Assembly (NCBI GenBank): GCA_964023205.1
Contig: OZ026850.1
Span: forward strand, 9,249,270 to 9,313,269
Origin: Lutraria lutraria
Taxonomy: Eukaryota > Mollusca > Bivalvia > Venerida > Mactridae
DNA: 64,000 bases
Direction of reading: 5' to 3'
The notes beneath the pieces were generated by a model, which made no database searches, was not told the origin of the DNA, and was given only the letters and a program-made list of their open reading frames with translations. Of this stretch, positions 21,106 to 32,838 are shown piece by piece. The translations under genes and the position numbers were made by a program. Positions within the stretch are counted from its first letter, which is position 1. Every line of letters begins with the position of its first letter.

Positions 21106-22502
21106 CCCCATACATTATTCCTTGTGTGCATAATATTCATTTAAAGCTGGCTACGCCCTTGAACTTAAAACTGAATCTCTTTTCTATTGTGCACGAATAT
21201 CTAGTGCATCGCACTAAGAATAAAAAGCTGTCTCGTAATGATAAAGGCAGCGGTCGTGTTTTCTTGTCTTTAAAAAAGCCTAAGAGCTATCGTGAAGTTA
21301 AGAAGGAATCGTTTCTTAACTTAAGAATTCGTAGAAAATATTGATGAAACGTGATTTAAATCTGCGAAGGAGATAAGACACTTCTTACTTAACAAGTAGC
21401 ATGAAACGGGGCCAATGCCAAATACTTCTAGTACTAACTGTCATATATTTACATATATCAAACATGTAACTATGTGAATTATAAAAGAATAACACATGGA
21501 AACAAATTTAATGTATGCAGAAAGTAAACGCATAAATAATGACACTTGGTGCATATAGCATATTGGGAAGATGTTACCAGTAAGAAGGCATGTTCAATGT
21601 AATAACATCGACTTTTTGATTAACGTTAACTTCTCTTAGAAACATTCGAATTTATAATACCAAGATATGAAATAGATTTCACAATTACTACCGGACTGTT
21701 GTCATGTAAAAGATATGCTATGCGGCAAGTGTCACTTTTTTCTGAAAACGAAATACATGTAGTAGTTTATTTAAATTAAGTTTCAGTTTCAATTTGTTTA
21801 ATCTGATAAATCTATATGCCATTTTGTAGACCTTAGGATGGTTCAGAAAGAACACCGCTATCATCGGTTTATAAGAAAAGAAACAATTTTAACATTTATA
21901 TTTCGAGACCTTCAGAAATATAATTTGTTTAAGAATTGTTGTTCAATGTCATTAAGGAACATAGAAAATAAGAACGGAAAAAGCCATTCCCTTGTCTCAC
22001 TCCAAACAAACATTCGAAATTATTACTAGGTTCATTATCGAGTTTAACGCGCGTTTTTTTTTATAGTCACACCTATTTTTTAAAACTTTTAGCATTTTCC
22101 CTCTTATACCAAATTTAACCAATTTCGTCTAATAAAGTACTTCTTTCGACGTACTTAAATCGTCAAGGCTTAGACTAATTATTGTTGTAATATATTCATA
22201 CATTCAGAAAATAGTACATTATTCGAAAATATGTAAATTTCTGGCGATATTGATTTATGTATGACCAATCAAATATAATATACGTATCAAATAACTTCCT
22301 ATGGACTCTTTATATCGGGTTTATTCATGCTACAATCATCGTTTAATTGTCTAATCACTTAATTGGCGAAACTTGATGTGAAGAAATAGGAAATCATGCT
22401 TACTTAAGTGTTTGACAGTTGAATGAGCTATGCATTATAATAACTAAATGACAGTGTAATATATGCTGGTGTAATTGTTCATGCTTTGTTCGCTTGAAAG
22501 TC
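21106..22502. other. no gene supported
   Basis: A few chance frames (21126-21344, 21838-22029) rich in Lys, Arg and Asn without motifs. Confidence 0.4.
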
Positions 22503-22669
22503 AGCCTTTTATTCAAACCGACATACAAATACCGCCGCGCGCGTTATAGGGTCATTTTTGAACGCACATTCTTCTTTGACTTTTCGGTAATAATGGTTTT
22601 ACAAGTGACAAACGCATATTTGGTATACGAAAAGCAAGACACAGCAGTTCCTGGGCATGCCCTTTTAAA
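22503..22669 (+). repeat. dispersed repeat family 1, copy B
   Basis: Near-identical to 2117-2283 in the same orientation, including the CGCGCGCGTTATAGGGTCA island. Confidence 0.75.
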
Positions 22670-22803
22670 TTTACACTCTTAAATATGCATAATCATGTAT
22701 TTACGCGATACGAACAAAAGACGAACACCGGTTCGTTGAGTCCAGATTGTTTGTGATGCAGTTAATAAAGAAATTTAAGAAATTTTTACCATAATCGGTT
22801 GGA

Positions 22804-23028
22804 TTTATTGTACGGCGGCCTTCGGCCGCCGTACTCTCTGGAATGCTTATTCTTAAGTGGCAATGCAAAATCGCAACTTCTTACGCGAAGCAGATTAGTG
22901 ACAGTGCCCGAAATATTCCGAAATATCCGCAATGGTCATCACGTGATATAAACAAAACAGAAATAGAGCGAGGTCACGTGTTACTCACACCAACTAGTGT
23001 TAGCTTGATGACGCAGTCGCTATTTATA
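22804..23028 (-). ncRNA. candidate short TATA-driven unit ending in a GC hairpin
   Basis: Read on the - strand, a TATAAATA box (23021-23028) is followed by two CACGTG E-box cores (about 22974-22979 and 22940-22945). About 190 bp downstream is a perfect 11-bp GC-rich hairpin with a 3-base loop (22810-22834). AATAAA follows directly (22804-22809). Only a tiny open frame lies between. The layout would suit a short non-coding or unannotated transcript, but expression is not shown and the order may be coincidental. Confidence 0.25.
22810..22834. repeat. GC-rich perfect hairpin
   Basis: GTACGGCGGCC, loop TTC, then the exact complement. It is strikingly GC-rich in an AT-rich neighbourhood and could form a very stable stem. 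Confidence 0.85.
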
Positions 23029-23033
23029 GTCTA
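22983..23033 (-). promoter_or_regulatory. TATA-containing conserved block, copy A
   Basis: On the - strand, CTATAAATAGCGA is followed by TCATCAAG...AACACTAGTTGGTGTGA. The same about 50-bp block appears at 26450-26502 on the + strand. Conservation covers the TATA box and the first about 40 bp downstream, as in a core promoter. Confidence 0.45.
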
Positions 23034-24512
23034 AGAATGGAGCGAGCTCGATATCTGCCAATCTGTCAATAAATGCAGTCGAATCTCTTTATATCAAAGG
23101 AATTAGGAAAAATTGTTCGATCTAAATGAACTTCGATGTATAAATTATTAGAGAAATTCGCTGTGTTTATTATCGGTGTGTTGTAATAATCATTTAATCG
23201 TGTTATAAGATACGGAACACGGTATTTATACGTTTCGATGTATTTATTTTAGCAGCATGTCGCAAATAAACAAAACATTATAAACATATTCACACAGACT
23301 AATTTTATAATCGCGAGCGTGGACACTGACTTGTTTACGCAATTGTCGTTAATTAAATATCGATTTCGGAGCTCAATACAAAAAATGTCCGATCAGGTGA
23401 GAAATGATGACTTAATTGGTTCGACATAGACGGTCACTTTATGGTTCGATATAGATGGTCACTTTGCAGTTGAAAATCTATGTTTAGGACCGTTATACCA
23501 GGTTTTTACGACAACGTACCCTCAGACAACGGAGTATATCATTTTTGAAGACTTTATTTAAATATTGTATATGCATTCCAGCAGATATTGCAACGACTGA
23601 TACATCGAGGTGATAGTTTCCCCTGATTTCAATTTTAGGGTGGAAACAGGGACTACATATAGAGTACTGTAGAACCATATGACCAGATTCATGAAACATC
23701 AACGGCTTGTATTTTTGATGGAGTAGATGATCACTTTAGTTTCGGGATCAGTTAAGTCAAAATAACAAATTCGTTTTATCTGAAACTTCGCACATCCTGA
23801 TAAAAAATGCTACATAGGCCACATTCTAGTATTGAATTGCCGGATGCGATTTTGCGCCGTACAAACATTTAACTTGTATAATTTATGAAGCAATTAGAAT
23901 TATTTTAACTTGTTACATTGTTGAAAAATGAACATGGTGCCTGGATAAATATGACTCGCGGAATGTATAGAAACTTGTTTGGATCCGACCGAACTTTGTT
24001 TCTTGTATCACTGTCAATTCTATTTCAATATTTGTGGTAGCATTGGAACCATTTTCTGGTCATTCCTATCAGAATTAGGTAGTACTACCATGATTGTGTA
24101 GTTTTGGTATATTTGTTTCCACATTGCATAATGCGAGTTTTTGTGCGTCACCAAAGCAGTTATTTTTCGACCTGCCCGTTTTTCCAAAAAATTCTTGTAA
24201 ACCACGAAATAAAAAAGAACTGGCCTGACTATTGTATTGGTAACGTTATTACTCAAACTAACATGGAAATGCGAGTAGCATTGAACTTTGTACAAAATTA
24301 AATCTTTGTTGCCAAATGTGAATGCATTAATTTGTTCTCATATAAACTTTATTCACAAGTCAACAGCATAATAATACACATTTTTATGTAAAGACCACTT
24401 CTTTATGCTCGTAACAACAACACTACCATGCTGTTGTTTAACAGCGATTCTATACAATATCTGAAGTTCTATTATTTCATACAATGTCATGAAATAGTTT
24501 TGAAAGACTTAC
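23034..24512. other. no gene recognised
   Basis: Presumed intron of the - strand gene whose first exon may be at 24513-24591. Two chance frames (23493-23702, 24020-24295) were not supported. Confidence 0.35.
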
Positions 24513-24591
24513 TTTGAATGTCCATAAGGTAGCAAACGAAACAGCTTGAGACAGCTAATATTCCAAAGAATTTTGCGAATTTCCGAAGCAT
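24513..24591 (-). CDS. candidate membrane-anchor first exon (signal anchor)
   Basis: ATG at 24589-24591 on the - strand opens 26 codons ending at a strong donor (CAAA/GTAAGTC). The peptide has a short basic start (MLRKFAK) and then a hydrophobic run (FFGILAVSSCFVCYLM), the form of a type II signal anchor or signal peptide. A TATAAGG element lies about 70 bp upstream of the ATG. It is on the same strand as, and 13 kb upstream of, the sulfotransferase exon, which lacks its N-terminus, so it could be that gene's first coding exon. However, it ends in phase 1 while the catalytic exon enters in phase 0, so a further exon would be needed. Confidence 0.45.
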
Positions 24592-24661
24592 AGTTAGGCT
24601 ATATATATGTATATATTCCTGTTTACAAATATATCGATGATTATAAGTCAGCGTTGTCTGT

Positions 24662-24668
24662 CCTTATA
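24662..24668 (-). promoter_or_regulatory. TATA-like element
   Basis: TATAAGG on the - strand, 71 bp upstream of the candidate anchor exon's ATG, would place a start site near 24635. Confidence 0.3.
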
Positions 24669-25074
24669 CACGCTGCCAACAATCCAAAGCGAAAAGACCT
24701 GAACCGTCTATTTAAACTCCGCCTACCAATATCTTGATATCTCAATTGTAGTATGAAACTGTTAACAGGGTTTGTGGGTCAGGGATTTGTTTGCTTAAAA
24801 GGATGAACATTTATATGTTTTAAGAGTTAAGTCAATAAACTACACGTATTACATAGTGGCATGTTTAACATGAAAAGTTTTTGTTCACGCTGTACTCTGA
24901 TTTATTTACATTCAAATGCACTCACTTACAGAAAAGTCAATATATGGTGTAAAAAGACATAATCTATTCAATTGCACTTCGCATATAATAGCTATAAAGT
25001 GTCCTGTACGTTTTATGAATTGTTTAAAGTCCCATAAGCATATAAATGTGTCGGTCGTAATAGTTTCTGTTCGT

Positions 25075-25240
25075 TCTCCGCTGTGTTTTTCTCCCGTGCA
25101 TACTCTATAGCAAGAAGAAATGTTTCCAAAACCACTATCTATTTGTTTCATTGAATAAAGTTCTATTTATAGAACAGTCGTGTTTTCCCGCAGTCATATT
25201 ATGCACACGCGCTCTATATATTTCAAGTTTACAAAAGCAA
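25075..25240 (-). repeat. dispersed repeat family 2, copy B
   Basis: Reverse complement of 9678-9860, sharing TCCCGTGCATACT, GTTTCCAAAACCACTATC and CGCAGTCAT.TTATGCACA. Confidence 0.7.
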
Positions 25241-26449
25241 AATTCACAGCGTAGTGAGTGTTTTTAGAAGAAAAAAGGCTCGTTTCGTCGGTAATTATTA
25301 TCTTGGAATATTGTCAGCAATTGTTTATTTTTTGCATTTATATTTTTATAGCAAACAGCTAATGGGACTTTAACTTATAACTAAAGTTATAATATAGATA
25401 TAAGTTTATCTGAAATCGGTAGGAGCTGAGACCCCATCTGAACACATAATTACAATGGTATTACAATGACGTGACAAAAGCGACGATTAAGATGAGATAC
25501 AAATGCTGAAGTTTTCCTATTATTTTGAAAAGTTAATAACAGTACATGAGTGATAAGTTTAGTAACTATATAAAAAAGTACATATATATTTTTGCGACGG
25601 TCTTATTATTATTTTTGGTGATACAGAACAATGGCAGGGAAGGTGTAGAGTGACTTTAAACAGTCATTTTGAAGTCAATGGCAGTACGCTATGTCATCGC
25701 ACACCTTCCGCTTCTAAGGTGAAAGTGTTTTTATAGTAAGAACTCATAAAAGTAAAGGAAAATCAAAGTACTGAAAGTACTGTCGGACTTGATTTTACCA
25801 TACGAGGCAAAAGAGAGAAATGTGTACCCACATCGTTCGATCCCATACAAATATTTATAACATTTAAACTTACGGACCAATTTTTCATTCATATTGTAAT
25901 GCAGGTCATATGCATGTAGGTAAATGACATACTTTACTGGTCCCTTTGCTAAAATTTTAAAATGAAAAAAGCCTGATGTTGGAAAGTTTAATGATTAGCA
26001 CATTAATTGAAGACAATTTAATTGCATTAAAAACTCTTTATTGTACACAAACTAGTGACCAACACTTCAGTAACAGTAAATACAAACATTGATTCTTCTG
26101 GTTTTAACACAACAGAACATCGTCGCATTGAACACAATCAGGGTCACTCAAATCAAAAAGGTCCTGACATAGTAGAGTAAGACCTATTTGACCTATAGTT
26201 AACCCAATGTTGCATGAAATTCAGACGTGATTATGTAATTCTAAATAATCTGGCGTAAAAGGAACTCTTAAAAAATGTAATTTTTAAAAGCACGTATCCA
26301 GTAATTTACGTTTGTATTTAGCGACACGAATTATTATTCGTAAGCCGCAGTTTAAACATTCAACCTTCGATGTTTACCTGACGTGAACTCATTCAATAAA
26401 TCAAACTCCCCACACCGGTTATGCTTTGCTACTAACCACTGCGGGGAGT
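25241..26449. other. no gene recognised
   Basis: AT-rich sequence without recognised exons or repeat structure. Confidence 0.4.
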
Positions 26450-26502
26450 GAGTCTATAAATAGCGATTCTGTCATCAAACTAAACACTAGTTGGTGTGAA
26501 TA
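26450..26502 (+). promoter_or_regulatory. TATA-containing conserved block, copy B
   Basis: TATAAATA at 26455-26462 followed by GCGATTCTGTCATCAAAC and ACTAGTTGGTGTGA. It matches 22983-23033 in inverted orientation. A 67-codon frame starts 47 bp further on (26549-26752), but it has no recognised motif. Confidence 0.45.
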
Positions 26503-27748
26503 TCACGGAAATACGATTAGATGAGAATTCGCTTTGTAATAATAAGAAATGTTAGAAAGGCACAAAACACATACATCGATGGTAGATTGTTGCAGATGCA
26601 TGACTACGTCCGTAGAGATGTTTCTGAACTATCGAACGAAAACCGAAAGTAGAACTACTTTTACGACAAGATATTTTATTGGACAGTGGATACGCGGTTT
26701 AAATTCTACGCATTTGAATATCTCATGTATCTACCGACAAGCACTTATTTAGATACATGACTCTTTCCATGTAGTTACAATAAAATGATTTGAAATATAT
26801 ATAGATCTGACACACTTAATTGGGGAAAGATTACAGATACTTCTATATAATCACACCATTTAGTTGCGTACTATTTCCTTTACGCGGCATTCTTTTAACC
26901 AAGCTGTTATGGAGTCCAGCGACAAAATTTTGGTCACCGATTACAAAGGATTTGATTTTGATAAAAATCAAGTCCAATAATATAGACACCAAGTAATGAC
27001 TATTGTAACTAAAAGAATTGCAAAATCAGTTCATGATGTTAATGTCTCATCTAAGCGTGGAGACGGGATCATGTATTTTTTCTGAATGGTCGCATCCGGA
27101 CATTTGCCACAAAATCCAAAATATGTTATCCTGTTTTCAGGCCTTTATCAAAGTTGGAACGACAAACTTTCTTCACAGCATTATAGCATACAGTTGTAAG
27201 TCCTTGGTGCGCTATATAATTTCAAATTACTTAAATGATTTCCTACAAAATGAAGGTAATTAACCTGTGAATCGAGAGATGATGTTTACAGATTGAAAGT
27301 ACATGAGAGATCAACTGATGACGTAGTGTAATACCATTGATTTATCTATAACAAGGATATACATTATGTGAAATAGTTCTTAAAATGAACTCGAGAAAAG
27401 TTTAAATGCAATAAAATAAAGATTAATGCACAGTACATTGGAGATGGTTCTCAGAGATAAAGTGAAGTCGATAAAAGGGGTACATTGTTAATCGCAATAA
27501 GACCATTTTTGCGAGTTCGAATGGATTATATTGTTGATTGATATGACCTTAGGTATGATAACATAAAACTTTAACGTAATTTATTTTTTTAGGTAGTCGT
27601 GATACATGACTGAAGTATGATCGAACTTTTATCACTGAAGTATTTAATTTCATGATTTGTAAACCCACTTTCCAATAAATATAAAGCTTTTTTCAATGAA
27701 TTTGGTCAAAATTAATAAATTTGTTATCTGAACCTAATATGTGCTGCA
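26503..27748. other. no gene supported
   Basis: Chance frames at 26549-26752 and 27018-27263 only. Confidence 0.4.
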
Positions 27749-28812
27749 GTATAATCCGCACGACTGCACCCTATAATCCACATGACTGCATCCTATAATC
27801 CACATGACTGCACCCTATAATCCACATGACTGCACCCTATAATCCACATGACTGCATCCTATAATCCACATGACTGCATCCTATAATCCACATGACTGCA
27901 TCCTATAATCCGCACGACTGCATCCTATAATCCACATGACTGCACCCTATAATCCGCATGACTGCATCCTATAATCCACACGACTGCATCCTATAATCCA
28001 CACGACTGCACCCTATAATCCACATGACTGCACCCTATAATCCGCACGACTGCATCCTATAATCCACACGACTGCACCCTATAATCCACATGACTGCACC
28101 CTATAATTCACATGACTGCACCCTATAATCCACATGACTGCATTCTATAATCCACATGACTGCACCCTATAATCCACACGACTGCACCCTATAATCCACA
28201 CGACTGCATCCTATATAATCCACACGACTGCATCCTATAATCTACATGACTGCATCCTATAATCCACATGACTGCATCCTATAATCCACATGACTGCATC
28301 CTATAATCCACATGACTGCATCCTATAATCCACATGACTGCACCCTATAATCCACACGACTGCACCCTATAATCCACATGACTGCATCCTATAATCCGCA
28401 CGACTGCATCCTATAATCCGCACGACTGCATCCTATAATCCACATGACTGCACCCTATAATCCACATGACTGCACCCTATAATCCACATGACTGCACCCT
28501 ATAATCCGCACGACTGCACCCTAAAATCCACATGACTGCACCCTATAATCCGCACGACTGCACCCTATAATCCACATGACTGCACCCTATAATCCACATG
28601 ACTGCACCCTATAATCCACATGACTGTACCCTATAATCCACATGACTGCACCCTATAATCCACATGACTGCACCCTATAATCCACATGACTGCATCCTAT
28701 AATCCACATGACTGCATCCTATAATCCACATGACTGCACCCTATAATCCACATGACTGCATCATATAATCCACATGACTGCACCCTATAATCCCCATGAC
28801 TACACCCTATAA
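27749..28812. repeat. 22-bp satellite, about 48 copies
   Basis: The unit contains CCCTATAATCCACATGACTG. Variation is mainly CCACATG/CCACACG/CCGCACG and CACCC/CATCC. The variants are mixed along the array, and one unit carries a two-base insertion near 28212. Confidence 0.95.
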
Positions 28813-31017
28813 AATGTGCGAAAGGATGCAAACGTATTGCAATGTACCTTTGTAAAATTACCCCAGCCCCAGTGTTGTTATCTTTAGTTTAATCATGTAC
28901 AAAAATATTAGCCTCATGAAACACACGACAATTATCACGGATGTGTAACCTCACTGGTATAAAAATGACTCCCTGAAATTTCAACAGCACTCGTCCTAAT
29001 GACAGTAGAGCACGTCTGGTAATCACATCCCATAAGTGATCATATTTGTGACTCGGTCTAGCTGGGGTTGTGTTGCTACCATATAGTCCCCGAACCACAT
29101 ATTGTGTTAATTTAATTTTTCAGAGGCTCATCATTACTTCCTTACCAATACAACATGTAACGATAAAAATGTACATTGGTTAGACCATAATGAAAAAAAG
29201 AAACACACTTGTGAGTATTACAATACAACAATATGTTCGTACATACTCGTACATATTTATATCACTGGTGTTTAACGTAGAAACAACAGCTAGGGTGATG
29301 TTTGCGACTTACCTACTATTAAGGTAGAGGTATACCCCAGGCTTACATATAGATAGAAACACCGACCTTCTGTGTGCTATATAGACAGGTTACTCACATG
29401 AAAGTATATAAATGCATTCCGGTACCAGAGATAGTTCACTATACATCAAAACTTTAGGTTCAGCCAAAACTTAACAACAAACCATATTTGCTTAATGACT
29501 TGTATAAAATGTTTTAAGTTCTTTTAACTAATGATTAACTAACCAATGTTAAATTGAACCACTGGATAACTGCCTCGGTCTGCGAGCATTGGGTACAACA
29601 TGGGCGGCCATTACGAAATTGGTAAATGTTTTGTTTAATAATTCAACCAAATATTTATACAATCACCAACCAATAACTTAACCAAGATTTTAACCAAAAC
29701 CAGCATTTAACCCAGCGGTTAATCAATCTTTATACAATTGAGTGCGTTTAGGTTCATAAGTTAACCAAAAGTTAACTAGGAACAGAATGGCTGTCTTTGT
29801 CGTAGCAAACACTAAATGACCTCAGCCCATCAGACGAAGATCTTGATGACTTCTGTGTCAAAAATCAGACACGTTATTTCTGGTCAAAATAAGTTTTATA
29901 CAATCGCTTTGTCAAACTAACCCAAAATATAGTCTAGCCTCAACTTTATCCCACAAGTTAAAATTAACATTTTTATACAGTGAGGTGGTTAGGAAATTAT
30001 GCGGTATTTATATTCAGTGTTCGAATAGACGGTGTGTTTAAATTGTCATATTCTTTCATTCAAAGAGATTAGATGCGGGTTGAGAGTTTTTATAGCGTTT
30101 GTATATGAATAGATCTATTTTTTTACATGAATTAAAATGTCACATTTTAAAAAAATTATTACCCCTATCCAATAGATACTAGCAGATAGAAAAATATCGT
30201 TTTTGAATAGATAAGTCAATTATTTGAATCGCTCACGACATTTGTACATTTTACCATTAGTATCAGCGTCATAGTTTGATAAAGTCTGGTTTAACATTAA
30301 TATGCTATTTAAATCAATTATCATTGAAAAGTTGTGCTGTAATTGTGTTGTATTTCGTTGACATCATTGTCTACCTGGGGTAATATTACATGATTAACGT
30401 ACATTTCTTGTAATGTATACTGTTAATAATATGCTCACGTGATTTAAGATTATAAGGCGTTTTATTAAGGCGTATAAATTGTTGGTTTTGGTCAACTGCT
30501 CAATAAAAATAGGGTAATCATTACTAATCATTACTTATAGTTTTCAATCACATGCTTCTTGAAAGCGTGAGAGGAAAACTGAACAAGTATGACAGTGGAC
30601 GAACCATTGCTCAAGCCTCAGGGTAACCCAAAACAAATATATGTTCGTCTAAAACATACAACTTCAGTTGAGTGTTAAATGTAAACTGGTTCCCGTTGAC
30701 TTGTGTGTACAAGGCCTTTATGGAACGGGTATGTTAAATGCAGCATCGATTATCTCCCCTGGATGGATGCTGTCATTACACTGTTCAAATATGACTTCAA
30801 ACACGCCAATTCTGCTCGTCAGTTCGATTCTATTCTACGGTTAAGTGGTTAAACTAAATACTGAGCAGTTGACTAAGAAAAGTTCGACAATTGTAAGAAC
30901 ATTAAGAACATTAACAAATAAACTAACATTAGGTATTGAATACAATAAGTACTACAGAAGTGGATAATGTTATATGTGCATGTATATGTTAGTTTGTTAG
31001 TTTGACTTTATATTTTA
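28813..31017. other. no gene; motif-rich stretch in the middle
   Basis: 29440-29985 repeats TTAACCAA-like and TTTATACA words. A - strand frame at 28889-29098 is open but unsupported. Confidence 0.4.
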
Positions 31018-31214
31018 TGCCCCTTTTCACCTTATCATCGTTCCTGGGTAGAACCAGTACTAGACTCCCATTCTCCGTAAGCAACAGTTACTGCCGTCTT
31101 TCTCAAATAAAGAGACATGGTCGGTATCGGGGCTGGATCCATTGACCCTCTATGAGTGAGAGGTCACTGTGATTTGAAGTCAGCGACCTTAACTACTCGA
31201 TCACAGAGATCGGT
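31018..31214 (-). mobile_element. tRNA-derived SINE, copy A (decayed)
   Basis: It shares TTCCTGGG.AGAACCAGTACTAGAC, CTCCGTAAGCAAC, GACCCTCTAT and GTGATTTGAAGTCAGC with 46583-46802. In the better-preserved copy B the - strand shows tRNA-like A and B boxes. Here the B box has drifted (GGATCCAGCCCC). Confidence 0.7.
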
Positions 31215-31505
31215 CTTTTCAATACCTAAAGATTACATTTTCTTTTCAAATTAAGCAGGTATCAGAATACTAAATAATACTTAGCGTACTAGATTAATAA
31301 AGTTGGCAGTCATGTTTTCAAGGGTTTTATTTACATTTTAGATAGATAATAGAAATATTTTATTGAGCTATGACCTAAAAATTTAGTAGTCTAATTCCTA
31401 TTTTTCCCGCGGGACGCTGTGTGCCTTGATCAAGTTATCATTGTCCGCAAAAACAAAGAAGCATAAAATACTGTCGTTCTTCCTCCTCTTTCCTCATCCA
31501 CCGCC

Positions 31506-31585
31506 CTTTGTTTTTAAATATATTATTGTATTTGTGATGTTTTATTGTGGCGGTTTTACCCCACATATGTATGGATAGTAATTGT
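31506..31585 (+). repeat. isolated diverged monomer of the 59-bp satellite
   Basis: It contains GGCGGTTTTACCCCACATAT then GTATGGATAGTAATTG, closely matching the unit that forms the array 1.3 kb downstream, but longer and more diverged in its AT-rich part. Confidence 0.7.
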
Positions 31586-31709
31586 CACAATTAAGGATGA
31601 TTACAGGTTAAACTAGTTGGTTGGATATGTCTTTATTATTGATCACAAATCTACATAATGTACAAAAGTCATAATATCTAATCTTAAATACACAACGTCC
31701 TTCTTACGA

Positions 31710-32475
31710 TCACACAGACCGACGACTGGTCACACAGACCGACAACTAGTCACATAGACCGACTACTAGTCACACAGACCGACGACTGGTCACACAGACC
31801 GATAATTGGTCACACAGACCGACGACTGGTCACACAGACCGACAACTAGTCACACAGACCGACAACTGGTCACACAGACCGACGACTGGTCACACAGACC
31901 GCTAATTGATCACACAGACCGACGACTGGTCACACAGACCGACAACTGGTCACACAGACCGACAGCTAGTCACACAGACCGACGACTGGTCACACAGACC
32001 GATAATTGGTCACACAGACCGACGACTGGTCACACAGACCGACAACTAGTCACACAGACCGACAACTGGTCACACAGACCGATAATTGGTCACACAGACC
32101 GACGACTGGTCTCACAGACCGACAACTGGTCACACAGACCGATAACTGGTCACACAGACCGACGACTGGTCTCACAGACCGAAAACTGGTCACACAGACC
32201 GATAACTGGTCACACAGACCGACGACTGGTCTCACAGAACGACAACTGGTCACACAGACCGACAACTGGTCACACAGACCGGTAACTGGTCACACATGCC
32301 GACGACTGGTCACACAGACCGACGACTGGCTGGTCACACATACCGATGACTGGTCACACAGACCGACAACTGGTCACACAGGCCGACGACTGGTCACACA
32401 GACCGACGACTGGCTGGTCACACAGACCGACGACTGGTCACACAGACCGACGACTGGCTGGTCAGACAGGCCGAC
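31710..32475. repeat. 20-bp satellite, about 38 copies
   Basis: The unit is CACACAGACCGACGACTGGT. Variants include GACAACTGGT, GATAATTGGT and GACAACTAGT. Toward the 3' end some units gain an extra CTGG. A three-unit period (GACGAC, GACAAC, GATAAC) is visible around 32100-32280. Long frames on both strands are repeat artefacts. Confidence 0.95.
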
Positions 32476-32838
32476 AGCTTCACATAACTTCACGCAGTTC
32501 CTCCCTGGAACACCTAAAAACACCCATACCAAATCTAGTATTACTATTATCACCAACACATGCTTACACAATTATAATGAATGATATCAAAACAAACATT
32601 TGATTAACCGTAACTATACACCAAATGAACTTTAATCAACTAATATAAAGAAATGCAAAAAATGTATACTAATAATAGAAATAATGCTTCTTACATTGTA
32701 ACCTTTCTCCTATAACCACACACAACCATTCTCTCCATACTATATCCTCGCACTGCCTATCTGCTCAGCTCTCATAAATCCAATCCCTAATTATTTTCCC
32801 AGGATAAATTGTTTGTACATGAAGTGATTCTAATAAAC

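Noticed and set aside
11458..24513. Direct splicing of the anchor exon to the sulfotransferase exon
   Set aside because: The phases are 1 and 0. The joined sequence would read the wrong frame and stop after about 30 codons.
27749..28812. CRISPR-like regular repeat spacing
   Set aside because: Units abut with no unique spacers, and the genome is eukaryotic. It is a plain satellite.
31806..32603. Open frames up to 192 codons in the 20-bp array
   Set aside because: All three phases of the same repeat are translated in turn. This is a repeat artefact.
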